From Mycolicibacterium cosmeticum (lineage in GTDB: Bacteria > Actinomycetota > Actinomycetes > Mycobacteriales > Mycobacteriaceae), in the NCBI RefSeq assembly GCF_000613185.1, contig NZ_CCBB010000001.1, forward strand, positions 1,426,001 through 1,490,000: a stretch of DNA of 64,000 nt. Direction: 5' to 3'. Shown in pieces: positions 52,101 through 61,111 of the stretch; the first letter of the stretch is position 1, and the number at the start of each line of letters is the position of its first letter. The translations under genes and the position numbers were made by a program. The notes below the pieces were generated by a model. The model had not been told where the DNA came from. It made no database searches and saw only the letters and a list, made by a program, of their open reading frames with translations.

Positions 52101-53042
52101 TCAGGGGCGCAGCGTGTTCATCGGCGGCCGGTCCTCCAGACACACCGACGAGGTACGGGCGGTGTAGTCGTCGCCGTCGGCGAAGAACTGGGTCAGCCCG
52201 ACCCCGGAGTCCGGGATGCCGCAGCGCGACAGCAGCGTGGCGATCACCTGCCGGCTCATCGACGCGAGTTCGGTGAGGGGCCGGTTGCGGTGGGTGCGCA
52301 CGCCCAGATTGACCTGGGCGATGGCGTCCAGGCCCAGCTTGTCGTAGGTGTCGACGAGCAGACCGATCTCCACGCCGTAGCCCGGCGCGAACGGCACCGA
52401 GGTCAGCAGTTCGCGGGTGCCGGCGTATTCGCCGCCCAGTGGCTGCAGCAGGCACGTCAGCTCCGGGCGCAGCGCGGCCAGCAGCGGCCGGGCGACCAGC
52501 TCGGTGACGCGGCCACCGCCGTTGGCGTCCTCGGCACCGCTGACCTTCAGCGGGCGCCGGTAGAAGCCCTTGACCAGGTGCACCCCGTCGGCGGTGAGCA
52601 GCGGACCGAGCAGCTTGGGCACGAACATCGGGTCCGGATCGATCAGGTCGGAATCGACGAACGCGATGATGTCTCCGGTGGTCGCCGCCAGCGAGCGCCA
52701 CAGCACCTCGCCCTTGCCCGGGCGCGGTTCGAGTTCGGGCAGGGCGGTTTCGCGGCTGATCACCCGGGCCCCGGCCGCGACGGCGCGGAATTCGGTGTCG
52801 TCGGTGGACCCGGAATCCAGCACGATCAGCTCGTCGACCAGCCCGCCCAGCAGCGGCGCGATGGTCTCCACCACCGCCCCGACGGTCTCCTCCTCGTTCA
52901 GCGCCGGCAGCACGACGGAGACGGTGCGGCCGGCTTTGGCGGCCTCCAGCTCGGCGATCGTCCACATCGGTCGGCTCCAGCTGTGGTCGGTGAGCCATGA
53001 ATGGCCGGTGATTCCGGTGGCCAGGTCAGGCGAGAGTGTCAT
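52101..53042 (-). CDS. gpgS: Glucosyl-3-phosphoglycerate synthase
   Basis: Transfers glucose to 3-phosphoglycerate, the first step of methylglucose lipopolysaccharide synthesis. The 313-residue GT-A (GT81) enzyme shows VVLPALNEEETVGAVVE, LIVLDSGSTDDTE, FVDSDLIDPD with the metal-binding DxD, and LGVRTHRNR. ATG 53042 overlaps the folP2 stop (ATGA). Orthologous by order to Rv1208. Confidence 0.95.
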   Translation of the reverse strand: MTLSPDLATGITGHSWLTDHSWSRPMWTIAELEAAKAGRTVSVVLPALNEEETVGAVVETIAPLLGGLVDELIVLDSGSTDDTEFRAVAAGARVISRETALPELEPRPGKGEVLWRSLAATTGDIIAFVDSDLIDPDPMFVPKLLGPLLTADGVHLVKGFYRRPLKVSGAEDANGGGRVTELVARPLLAALRPELTCLLQPLGGEYAGTRELLTSVPFAPGYGVEIGLLVDTYDKLGLDAIAQVNLGVRTHRNRPLTELASMSRQVIATLLSRCGIPDSGVGLTQFFADGDDYTARTSSVCLEDRPPMNTLRP

Positions 53043-53944
53043 GCCAGTCCCCTCACGGTCCGCGTCGGTGGACGCTCCCCTTGGATGGACGCGACCATTT
53101 CCAGTACGCGTCGTGTAGGTCCCACCTCGTGTACCCGGAACATCGCAGCTCCATCGGCGGCCGCCAGTGCGGTCGCTGCCAGGGTGCCTTCCAGGCGTTC
53201 AGTGAGGCCCACACCCAGAGTCTCCCCGACGAAATCCTTGTTACTCAGGGCCATCAGGACCGGCCATCCCGTATTTACAAGATCTTTTACGTGGCGCAAC
53301 AAACTAAGACCGTGGTAAGTGTTTTTGCCGAAATCGTGCGTCGGATCGATCAAGATCGCGTCCTTGGACACCCCGACCTCGACCGCGTGTTCGGCCGCCG
53401 CGGTCACCTCGGCGATGACATCGTCCACCGCGCCACGTTCGGTGATGCCGTAGTTCACCCGGAACGGCCTGGTCCGCGGCACCGCGCCGCCGGTGTGGGA
53501 GCACACCAACCCGGCATTGAACGCCGCGGCCACCTCCGGCAGGCCCGGGTCGGCGCCCGCCCAGGTGTCGTTGATCAGGTCCGCTCCGGCCGCGCACGCC
53601 TGTTTGGCCACGGTGGCCCGCCAGGTGTCGACACTGATGAGCTGGTTCGGGTAGGCGTCGCGCAGCCATTCGATGAAGGGCACCACCCGGGCGATCTCCT
53701 CGTCGGCGTCGACGCTGCTGCCCGGACCGGCTTTGACCCCGCCGACGTCGATGACGTCGGCACCGTCGGCGATGACGCGGTGCACGGCGTCTTTGGCCGC
53801 CTGGTCGTCGAAGGTGGCGCCGCGGTCATAGAAGGAGTCCGGGGTGCGGTTGACGATGGCCATGATCATGGCCCGGTCGCCGGCGACCGGGCGGCCCAGA
53901 AACAATCTCCGGTCGCTTCGCTCGCCCCGCCACGTCGACTGCAC
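53039..53944 (-). CDS. folP2: Dihydropteroate synthase homologue FolP2
   Basis: A 301-residue TIM-barrel protein with IMAIVNRTPDSFYDRG, DVGGVKAGPG, ISVDTWR, LINDTWAG and ALSNKDF. In mycobacteria FolP1 makes dihydropteroate; FolP2 is reported to lack that activity, so its substrate is unclear. The start at 53944 lies 25 nt after a perfect 19-bp hairpin that separates it from fadD6. gpgS overlaps its end, suggesting a link to that pathway. Confidence 0.93.
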   Translation of the reverse strand: MQSTWRGERSDRRLFLGRPVAGDRAMIMAIVNRTPDSFYDRGATFDDQAAKDAVHRVIADGADVIDVGGVKAGPGSSVDADEEIARVVPFIEWLRDAYPNQLISVDTWRATVAKQACAAGADLINDTWAGADPGLPEVAAAFNAGLVCSHTGGAVPRTRPFRVNYGITERGAVDDVIAEVTAAAEHAVEVGVSKDAILIDPTHDFGKNTYHGLSLLRHVKDLVNTGWPVLMALSNKDFVGETLGVGLTERLEGTLAATALAAADGAAMFRVHEVGPTRRVLEMVASIQGERPPTRTVRGLA

Positions 53945-53968
53945 GTCACCAGGCTAGCGGCGTGCGAG

Positions 53969-54011
53969 TTCGGCGCGCTCAACCGCGGTGAGCGCGGTTG
54001 AGCGCGCCGAA
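53969..54011. terminator. Perfect 19-bp hairpin between fadD6 and folP2
   Basis: TTCGGCGCGCTCAACCGCG (53969-53987) and CGCGGTTGAGCGCGCCGAA (53993-54011) are exact inverted repeats around a 5-nt loop. It begins 4 bp after the fadD6 stop and lies just before the folP2 start. Confidence 0.85.
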
Positions 54012-54015
54012 GCCG

Positions 54016-55791
54016 TTACGACTTGGGCCGCTTCCCGTCGCGCACCTCGTCGACGTAGCCGTCGTAGAAGGGGACATAACCCTCGTCCCGGCCGGCCAGC
54101 ACGTAGATCGGGTCCTCGACCTCGGGCCCGTAGGCCTGCTTGCGCAGCTCGACCTTCTGACTCTTGAAGGTCGAGGTGTGCGCGAGTTCCTCGACCACCC
54201 GCACGAACAGCGGCACGGCGTAGCTGGGCAGGTTCGCGTAGGCGGCCTTGGCCAGCGCACCGCCGTCGAACTCGGTACCGGACTTGAGCTGCAGGGCCAC
54301 CATGCCGGCCCGCCCGCCGCAGCCGGGCACCTCGACCCCGAACACCGTCGCCTCCTCGACCTGGTGGTCCGCCGAGATGGCGGCCTCCACCTGGGTGGTG
54401 GCGACGTTCTCGCCCTTCCACCGGAAGGTGTCGCCGAGCCGGTCGGCGAAGGCGGCGTGGCCGAAGCCCTGCGAGCGCATCAGGTCACCGGTGTTGAACC
54501 AGACGTCGCCGTCCTTGAACGCGTTGTGCACCAGTTTCTTCTCGCTGGCCGACTTGTCGGTGTAGCCGTCGAACGGCTGGAAGCTGGACACCTTGCTCAG
54601 CAGCAGGCCGGGCTGGCCGCGCTTGACCCGGCGCAACCGGCCGTCGGGGCCGCGGGCCGGCTCGCCGGTATCGAGGTCGTATTCGACGAACGCGACCGGG
54701 CTCGGGCAGATCCCGGTGGTCTTGTCGACGTTGAAGACGTTGACGAAGGCGGTGTTGCCCTCGCTGGCGGCGTAGAACTCGCACACCCGCGGGATGCCGA
54801 ACCGTTCGGTGAACTCGTCCCAGATGGCCGGGCGCAGCCCGTTGCCGGCGATGACCCGCACCTTGTGCTGGCGGTCGGTCGGCTTGGGCGGCTGGTTGAG
54901 CAGGTAACCGCAGATCTCACCGATATAGATGAAGGAGGTGGCGCCGTAGCGGATCACCTCATCCCAGAACCGCGACGCCGAGAACGACTTGCCCAGGGCC
55001 AGCGCCGCGCCGGCGTTGATGGCCGATCCGGTGGCCACCGTCAGCGCGTTGTTGTGGTAGAGCGGCAGGCAGCAGTACAAGGTGTCGTTGCTGTTCAGGC
55101 GCAGTCCCAGCCCGCCGAAGCCGCCCAGTGCACGGAGCCAGCGGTAGTGCGTCATGACGCTGGCCTTGGGCAGGCCGGTGGTGCCCGAGGTGAAGATGTA
55201 GAAGGCCTTGTCCTTGGCCAGCACGGCCGAGGTGACGGCCGGGTTGGTGGTCGGCGCGGTCAGCGACAGCTGGCGCAGGTCGTCGATGGTCAGCAAGCCC
55301 TCCGGCTCGGCGCCGCTCTCCCCGATGGGCTCGATCAGGTCGTGCTCGGCGACCACGGCCCGGGCGTTGAGCAGACCGAAGCTGTGGGCCAGCACATCAC
55401 CGCGCTGGTGGTAGTTCAGCATCCCGGCGACCGCGCCACATTTGACCGTGGCCAGCATGAGCAGCACCGCGTCGGGCGAGTTGCGCAGCATGATGCCCAC
55501 GACGTCGCCGTGGCCCACCCCTTTGGCGGCCAGCACGGCGGCATAGCGGTTGACCGTCTCGTTGGCCTGCCGGTAGGTGTACTGCTGGTCCTCGAACTTG
55601 AGGAAAACCTTGTCGGGGTACTGGGCGGCCCGATCCTGGAACACTTTGCCGATCGAGGTCTTGGCCGTCGGCCGCGCGGCCAGCCCGGTGACCAGCCCGC
55701 GCACGATCGCGGGAGCGTCGGCGAGGAACCCTGGGAGTTGGGTGGCGATATCGAGCAGACCGACGCTGGCGCGGGATGTGTCGTTACTCAT
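54016..55791 (-). CDS. fadD6: Fatty-acid-CoA ligase FadD6
   Basis: A 591-residue AMP-forming acyl-CoA synthetase of the very-long-chain/FATP type. Activates fatty acids via acyl-AMP. P-loop FTSGTTGLPKAS (about 197), EFYAASEGNTAF, and FNTGDLMRSQGFGHAAFADR then GDTFRWKGENV. It begins 11 bp after the LOG-family gene, so the two are likely co-transcribed. Orthologue of Rv1206 by order. Confidence 0.95.
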   Translation of the reverse strand: MSNDTSRASVGLLDIATQLPGFLADAPAIVRGLVTGLAARPTAKTSIGKVFQDRAAQYPDKVFLKFEDQQYTYRQANETVNRYAAVLAAKGVGHGDVVGIMLRNSPDAVLLMLATVKCGAVAGMLNYHQRGDVLAHSFGLLNARAVVAEHDLIEPIGESGAEPEGLLTIDDLRQLSLTAPTTNPAVTSAVLAKDKAFYIFTSGTTGLPKASVMTHYRWLRALGGFGGLGLRLNSNDTLYCCLPLYHNNALTVATGSAINAGAALALGKSFSASRFWDEVIRYGATSFIYIGEICGYLLNQPPKPTDRQHKVRVIAGNGLRPAIWDEFTERFGIPRVCEFYAASEGNTAFVNVFNVDKTTGICPSPVAFVEYDLDTGEPARGPDGRLRRVKRGQPGLLLSKVSSFQPFDGYTDKSASEKKLVHNAFKDGDVWFNTGDLMRSQGFGHAAFADRLGDTFRWKGENVATTQVEAAISADHQVEEATVFGVEVPGCGGRAGMVALQLKSGTEFDGGALAKAAYANLPSYAVPLFVRVVEELAHTSTFKSQKVELRKQAYGPEVEDPIYVLAGRDEGYVPFYDGYVDEVRDGKRPKS

Positions 55792-55802
55792 GAGTAAGAA
55801 CT

Positions 55803-56366
55803 CTAGTGAGCGATCTCACCGGGGGCACATGCGGCCATGGCCGCGTCCACATTGTTAACCACGATCAGGCGATCGAGGGCGGTGGCGCCGACGTACCCGG
55901 TGTCGACGAGACCGCGCAGCCAGCTGAGCAGCCCGTCATAGTGGCCGAACGGGTCGAGCATGACGATCGGCTTGTGGTGCATCCCGAGATAGCCAGCAGT
56001 CCATGCCTCGAAAAATTCTTCGAGAGTGCCAATGCCACCGGGCAACGCGATGAACGCGTTCGCGCGTTCCTCCATGACCTGCTTGCGCTCCCGCATGGTG
56101 TCGGTGACGATCAGCTCGTCGGCGTCCACGTCGGCGAGTTCGCGGTGCACCAGCGCCTTCGGGATGACTCCGACGGTGCGACCGCTGTGCTGGCGCGCCC
56201 CGTCGGCGACGGCGCCCATCGCCGAGACGTTGCCGCCGCCGGAGACGAGCGTCCAGCCGCGGTCGGCGATGGCGCGGCCCACGTCGTGGGCAAGCGTGAG
56301 CAGTTCGGGGTGTGTGGGGCCGGAGGCGCAGTAGACGCACACCGCCCAGGCAGGGGTTTCGGCCAC
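55803..56366 (-). CDS. LOG-family protein (Rv1205-like cytokinin phosphoribohydrolase)
   Basis: A 187-residue Rossmann-like enzyme with SGGGNVSAMGAVADGA and PGGIGTLEEFFEAW, the LOG signature. Releases free cytokinin-type bases from nucleotide 5'-monophosphates; in M. tuberculosis Rv1205 makes cytokinins that the proteasome must control. GTG 56366 gives the M. tuberculosis length; an ATG at 56402 would leave only 11 bp to the divergent gene. Confidence 0.92.
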   Translation of the reverse strand: MAETPAWAVCVYCASGPTHPELLTLAHDVGRAIADRGWTLVSGGGNVSAMGAVADGARQHSGRTVGVIPKALVHRELADVDADELIVTDTMRERKQVMEERANAFIALPGGIGTLEEFFEAWTAGYLGMHHKPIVMLDPFGHYDGLLSWLRGLVDTGYVGATALDRLIVVNNVDAAMAACAPGEIAH

Positions 56367-56413
56367 GGGGCAAAACGTTACCGAGCGTCCCGTGGCCGCC
56401 ATACACTGCGGCG

Positions 56414-57586
56414 GTGCCTGATCCCGTAGCTGAGTCGCTGCAGGCGCGGTTGGCCCGAGCGCAGGAGCTGGCCTGGCAGGGCCGCGGGCGGGAGGCCGAC
56501 GCGGTGCTCGCGGCGGTTGATCCGGCGACATTGGACGAGGCCGATCTGCTGGCGTGGGCGCTGCCGCGGGCGGCCAACCAGTTCTGGATGCTCGACGAGC
56601 CCGAGCGGGCGACGGCCTTCCTGCGGACGCTGCGCGGCCGGGTGTCCTCGGATGCGACGGTGGACGCGTTGTTGGGCACGTTCGCGATGAACGCCGGGGA
56701 CCTACAGCGGTGCCGGGCGTTGTCGGCGTCGGTGCTGGCGTCGCCGACGGCATCGGATCAGGCGATCGGTTGGGCGGCGTCGGCGGCGGCTTTGGCGCAT
56801 GCGCGGATGGGCGAGTTCGGCCCCGTCGACGCGTTGGCGTCGCGGGCGATCGCGGCGGGCCATCCCGGCTTGCTGCGCTTCACCTCCGGTTACGGACAGG
56901 TGCTTGCCGCGGTGTTCGGCGCCGAGCTGGACCGGGCCGAGGAGCTGGCCGCCGAGCTCACGGGAGACTCCGGGCCTGGACACTGGGTGGGCCAGGTGCT
57001 GACCGCCGAAGTGTTGACCGCGCGCGGTGACCTGGACGCCGCGGTGGGGTTATTGCGTTCGACGGCGGACAGTTTGGCGCCGACCGGCTATTCGTGGACT
57101 CCGTTGGCGTGGATGTTGTTGGCGCAGACGCTCGGCCAGCAGGGGTCGACGGTGGCAGCGGCAAAGGCATTGGGGCGAGCAGAGTCTCGGCACGGTTTGA
57201 AGTCGATGCTGTTCGCGCCGGAGCTCGCACTGGCCCGGGCGTGGACGAGCTGGGCCCGCAAGGATTCGATCGGCGCGGTGAGCGCCGCGCGGGAGGCTTT
57301 CCGCGCGGCCGAGCGCGGCGGTCAATCCGCGGTGGCATTGCGCGCCGCGCACGACGCGGTGCGACTGGGGGACGTGCGAGCGGCGGCGGCGCTGGAGGGA
57401 CTGTCCCTGCCGTGTCCGTTCGCCCGGGTGACGACGGTCCACGCGCGAGCGCTGGCGGCGCGCGACGCGGACGGCTTGGCCGCGGTGGCCGACGAGTGGC
57501 TCGATCTCGGGTTCGGCGCCGCGGCCGCCGACGCGGCGCGTCAGGCGCAGGAAATGGTGGACCACGGCGGGGAGTCGCGGCAATAA
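56414..57586 (+). CDS. TPR-rich protein resembling a truncated LuxR/MalT-type regulator
   Basis: A 390-residue Ala/Leu-rich helical protein with tetratrico-like repeats across its length (for example VLAAVDPATLDEADLLAWAL, AWTSWARKDSIGAVSAAREA). The C-terminal stretch AALEGLSLPCPFARVTTVHA to DEWLDLGFGAAAADAARQAQ matches the pre-HTH region of mycobacterial LuxR regulators, but no AAA ATPase precedes it and the ORF stops before any HTH. Either a remnant or a stand-alone sensor domain. GTG 56414 starts 7 nt after TACACT, so it may be leaderless. Confidence 0.72.
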   Translation: MPDPVAESLQARLARAQELAWQGRGREADAVLAAVDPATLDEADLLAWALPRAANQFWMLDEPERATAFLRTLRGRVSSDATVDALLGTFAMNAGDLQRCRALSASVLASPTASDQAIGWAASAAALAHARMGEFGPVDALASRAIAAGHPGLLRFTSGYGQVLAAVFGAELDRAEELAAELTGDSGPGHWVGQVLTAEVLTARGDLDAAVGLLRSTADSLAPTGYSWTPLAWMLLAQTLGQQGSTVAAAKALGRAESRHGLKSMLFAPELALARAWTSWARKDSIGAVSAAREAFRAAERGGQSAVALRAAHDAVRLGDVRAAAALEGLSLPCPFARVTTVHARALAARDADGLAAVADEWLDLGFGAAAADAARQAQEMVDHGGESRQ

Positions 57587-57589
57587 GAT
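57584..57589 (+). promoter_or_regulatory. Possible -10 element for the ESX effector gene
   Basis: TAAGAT, which includes the stop codon of the TPR gene, lies 24 nt before the GTG at 57614, which has its own GGGGGG ribosome site. No good -35 is seen. Confidence 0.35.
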
Positions 57590-57613
57590 CGATGTCGTGA
57601 CAGGGGGGATCAC

Positions 57614-59998
57614 GTGAGCGTGCTGGACGCGTTTCTGTCGACGTGGTCGAAGGCACGCGAGACCTTCGGCACGGGGACACCGCAATCCGGTGAACGTTTC
57701 GACCAGAGCGCGTCGCTGCGCCAGATGCAGTCGACCGTCGAGACCGCGGCCCCCGGCTCCAAATGGACGGGATCCGCGGCGAACGCGTACGGCGCCGTCA
57801 ACACCGATCACGCCAAGGTGTTCGCCCAACTGGCCGTGCTGGATCAACGCCTCGGCGCGCATGTCACCGAGTCCGCACAGGTGGTGGCCAACGGCAGGCA
57901 AACCCTCGACGGCATCAAGAAATGGGTTCTCGACGCCGCGGCGCAGGTACCGCCGGGCAAGAATCGCGACCGCGATCTGGTCCCGATCGTGCGGGAGGGG
58001 CTGAGCCGGATCAGCAATGTGGTTTCGACGTCGAACACCGAGCTGAACACCATCGCCGGCAAGATCCGCGGGCTCGGGACGGAGTGGGACAAGCTTTCGA
58101 CGGATCAGAAGTTCGGCGGCGGGCCGAAGGAGGGCACGGGCGACTTCAAAGGGGTCAAGGGGGACGGCGAAGCGACGACTGGCAAGGACAAGCCTCCCAG
58201 CGAGACCGGGGCCGAGGATTCTGAGGCCTTACAAAACGGGCAACTCACCCCCGAGCAGCGAGAGCGCCTGAACCAGAACACCACCTTGACCCCTGAGCAG
58301 CAGGCGGCGCTGCACAACGGGAATCTCACCCTGCCACCCGACCAGATGTCCTATCTCCAGGGCTTTTCGAGAGCATTCGGGGACAAGACGCCTGCCGAAA
58401 TCAAAGCCATCATGGACAAGTCCGGAGCCGATGGCGGCCGTGTCGCAGATGTGTTCCAGCTTGCTTCGAACCCGCACATCACCACCGGACTTCCGCAGAC
58501 CGAGCCGCCGTCGATCGATCGGCCTGCGAGCGGCGGCAAGTACGCGCTTCCTGATGGCGTCCAGAAGATTTTGGACGGACCTGCGATGACGCAACCGATG
58601 TCGAGCGGCGTATTCGAGGATGGACGCTGGGTCGTTCCGCCGGAACCGACAGGTCCGCTACAGCCGACGCAAGGTCTCAATGATCTCGCGAACGTGATGC
58701 AGCAGGGCAACAGCAGCTTGCAACAAGGTTCCGCTTTGGACGCTGGAATGATGGCGAAAAGCCAAGAGATGCTCGATATCTCCAACCGTCAGCCGATACC
58801 GCAGGCACCGGGGACCGGATTCGGCCCTGGCGATGACGCGCCGCGGTGGTACCACGAGAACGTCGATCCGACCTTGCAGAACATGCTCAACTCGGTGAAC
58901 AAAGACGACATGGTCATCCACGACACGGTGACCGGCGCCGGCGGTGACAAGTTCCTGCATGACCTGACCAACCACCAGTGGCAGGACGACGGCCTGGCGG
59001 CTGGCGGCCTGTTCGACTGGGTGGAGCAGTCTGCCGATCAGGACTCGACGGGTCGGGCGGCCGAAACAGCCCACGCCCTCGCCGAGTTCACCAGCAACCC
59101 CGACAACCACCTGCTCAATCTCGATAGCACCAGAGGCTATGGGGCGGAGGGTCAATCACTCGGCCAAGTCAACCCAGAGCTCACCCGGGACATGGCGCGA
59201 GCATTGTCGCCGTACCTTGACGATATGGTCGGCAACAACACCGGAGGCAACAACGGACTTTTCGCGCCGCTCGATCCCGCCGATCAATCCCAGACCGAAC
59301 CCGTGAAGACCCGTCATCTGATGAGTGTGCTGATGTCGGACCATCCACTGTTGGATCAACAGCCAGGATCCGGTGCGCCGAAGACCGCCAGCGAGATTCT
59401 CTTCGAGAACACCCAGCAGCACGTGAACAAGGCGTTCGAGAACGCGGCGCTGTCAGCAGCGAGCGGGAATCCGGTGAAGGACGATTTCGCCATGCAATCT
59501 GCTGGCCGTCTGCAAGCAGCGCTGAACCTCGGAAGCTATGACGAGGCTGCATCCAGGCTGCACAACGAGTTCCAGGCCCGCCATGAATCGTGGCAGCTGC
59601 GGGGGAAGCTCTTCGATCTCGCGACAACTGTGGCAGGACATGGAGGAACACCCGGCGGGCTGGCATCCGAGGCCGGCTCGATCGGAAAGGACTTCATCGT
59701 CGGCCCCGAACCCCAGGAAGGTAAGCCCCCGAATGTGACCATCCCCGGAACATTTCCGACCCAGCAGTATTTGGCACAGGTGTTGGCGAATGCGAACGCT
59801 GGGGACATGTCATTGATTGATGAGTACCTCCAGACCGGCGAACTGGTAGCACCTGACCAGTCAGGAGGCAAGGAGTACAGGGACTTTCACAACAACGTCA
59901 ACGCGTACCTCGATTCGGTCGGGGTCGACCGCCCCATCGACGACCTGATGACCGCCTACTGGCGGACCTACGTTGAGGCTGCCTACGGTGCGACGTAA
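57614..59998 (+). CDS. EspA/EspE-family type VII secretion effector-like protein
   Basis: A 794-residue protein, no signal peptide. Residues 1-170 form an EspA/EspE-type helical domain: MSVLDAFLSTWSKARETFG, a WxG turn in GSKWTGSAANAY, then a second helix. A charged linker (about 180-215) leads to LTPEQRERLNQNTTLTPEQQ repeats and a long helical region as in the TPR-repeat-region proteins of mycobacteria, with a conserved-looking C-terminal end (VDRPIDDLMTAYWRTYVEAA). No catalytic toxin motif is seen. GTG 57614. The last 11 bp overlap a lipoprotein gene start. Codon choice is less GC-biased than in neighbours (by eye), suggesting transfer. Confidence 0.82.
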   Translation: MSVLDAFLSTWSKARETFGTGTPQSGERFDQSASLRQMQSTVETAAPGSKWTGSAANAYGAVNTDHAKVFAQLAVLDQRLGAHVTESAQVVANGRQTLDGIKKWVLDAAAQVPPGKNRDRDLVPIVREGLSRISNVVSTSNTELNTIAGKIRGLGTEWDKLSTDQKFGGGPKEGTGDFKGVKGDGEATTGKDKPPSETGAEDSEALQNGQLTPEQRERLNQNTTLTPEQQAALHNGNLTLPPDQMSYLQGFSRAFGDKTPAEIKAIMDKSGADGGRVADVFQLASNPHITTGLPQTEPPSIDRPASGGKYALPDGVQKILDGPAMTQPMSSGVFEDGRWVVPPEPTGPLQPTQGLNDLANVMQQGNSSLQQGSALDAGMMAKSQEMLDISNRQPIPQAPGTGFGPGDDAPRWYHENVDPTLQNMLNSVNKDDMVIHDTVTGAGGDKFLHDLTNHQWQDDGLAAGGLFDWVEQSADQDSTGRAAETAHALAEFTSNPDNHLLNLDSTRGYGAEGQSLGQVNPELTRDMARALSPYLDDMVGNNTGGNNGLFAPLDPADQSQTEPVKTRHLMSVLMSDHPLLDQQPGSGAPKTASEILFENTQQHVNKAFENAALSAASGNPVKDDFAMQSAGRLQAALNLGSYDEAASRLHNEFQARHESWQLRGKLFDLATTVAGHGGTPGGLASEAGSIGKDFIVGPEPQEGKPPNVTIPGTFPTQQYLAQVLANANAGDMSLIDEYLQTGELVAPDQSGGKEYRDFHNNVNAYLDSVGVDRPIDDLMTAYWRTYVEAAYGAT

Positions 59999-60881
59999 GC
60001 AAGCGTCCGCGATGCGCCTGTTGGCAACGCTGATGGTCGTTATCGTATTAGCCGGATGTGGCAGCCCCTCGCAAACCAGCCTGTCGCCGGTACCGAGTGC
60101 TGAGCCGGGCCGCCAGTTCCCGTATTGGCCCCCGCTACTCAATGACTTCCGGTTCCACTGGTCCGCTGAACCGGGTATCGATATCTCCACCGGACCGGCC
60201 GTGATCATCCGCGCGTACTTGGAGTCCTACGACATTGCGACGTTCACCGCCGACATCAACAACGTGTATCCCGGCTTTATGCGTGCCACGCCAGAGAACC
60301 AGACGTATCGCGAAGCGCCCGAGCTACAAGTAACGGGTATCCGCCCACTAGGAGAGGGTTACAACATCACCTCCAAAGACGCCCGCCCTCACTACGGAGC
60401 CGTTCAGTACCACCTTCTCGAGATGAACTCGACTCCTGATGGATGGGACGTAATTGGCTGCACAGGTGACTATGCGAACTTTATGGAGAGCGAGGTACAT
60501 CCTGGGAAGTTCGTCTCCGTTGCAGCCTTTCAGCCCGACGCCCAACCACGCCCAGGCAGCGGCGTGCGTCCGTTTCGCATCACACTCACCCAGCTGGAAA
60601 GCGGCGGCCCGGCGCCTGTTTCGGTGCCACAGCGCGGACCTGCCCCGGCACCCAATCAAGACTTGTTCGCTAACTGGTTCATTACCGGAGCCAGCTTCGG
60701 GGGATGGGGACCGAAGAATGCGCCCGAACCGCTTCGCTGGCCGCCGACTTCGCTTCAGCAGCGTTGCAGCCAGGTCATGCCCCAGAACGAAAGCGAGAGA
60801 CTTGCCATCATCACAGGCTTCAAGGACAACCCTCCGCCGCATAACGACGCGGTCCCTGGTTGGCCACTGGATGCCAGCTGA
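59988..60881 (+). CDS. Lipoprotein A paired with the EspE-like protein
   Basis: A 297-residue predicted lipoprotein: basic start, hydrophobic core, lipobox VLAGC. The mature part begins with a Pro/Ser linker, then DFRFHWSAEPGID, ATPENQTYREAPELQVTGIR, CTGDYANFME and a C-terminal NWFITGASFGGWGP; cysteines at CTGDY and QQRCSQ may pair. Family not recognised. GTG 59988 overlaps the upstream stop within TACGGTGCGACGTAAGC; the same junction occurs at the second copy. ATG 60012 is an alternative. Could be an immunity or partner protein for the effector; inference only. Confidence 0.78.
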   Translation: MRRKQASAMRLLATLMVVIVLAGCGSPSQTSLSPVPSAEPGRQFPYWPPLLNDFRFHWSAEPGIDISTGPAVIIRAYLESYDIATFTADINNVYPGFMRATPENQTYREAPELQVTGIRPLGEGYNITSKDARPHYGAVQYHLLEMNSTPDGWDVIGCTGDYANFMESEVHPGKFVSVAAFQPDAQPRPGSGVRPFRITLTQLESGGPAPVSVPQRGPAPAPNQDLFANWFITGASFGGWGPKNAPEPLRWPPTSLQQRCSQVMPQNESERLAIITGFKDNPPPHNDAVPGWPLDAS

Positions 60882-61006
60882 ACAAATCGCCTTGAGCTAC
60901 ATCTAGTTCGCCGTGGTTCATCACCAGCTCTGACCGCTGAGATTCCAGTAGGCAGCTGACAGCACCAGCGTTGTGAGTTCGACCCGCTGATACCGCACAA
61001 ATAAGG

Positions 61007-61111
61007 ATGATCAGTTTGCTTACGACGACGAGGCAGAAATGCCTGTTGGCCTTAGCAATTGCGCTCACGGTGACGATCGCCGGTTGCGGGGCGGTTTACG
61101 GTGCGACCTGA
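61007..61111 (+). pseudogene. Relic ORF: lipoprotein signal fused to an effector tail
   Basis: A 34-codon ORF, ATG to TGA. Residues 9-27 (RQKCLLALAIALTVTIAGC) form a complete lipoprotein signal; the last codons GAVYGAT-stop match the end of the 794-residue effector (EAAYGAT-stop). It overlaps the start of lipoprotein B exactly as the effector overlaps lipoprotein A. It looks like the joint left after deletion between a lipoprotein gene and a second effector copy. The 125 bp before it (60882-61006) hold nothing else that I recognise. Confidence 0.6.

Noticed and set aside
57614..59998. Proven polymorphic toxin
   Set aside because: No nuclease, ADP-ribosyltransferase, NAD-glycohydrolase or deaminase motif is visible in the C-terminal part, so it is called effector-like only.
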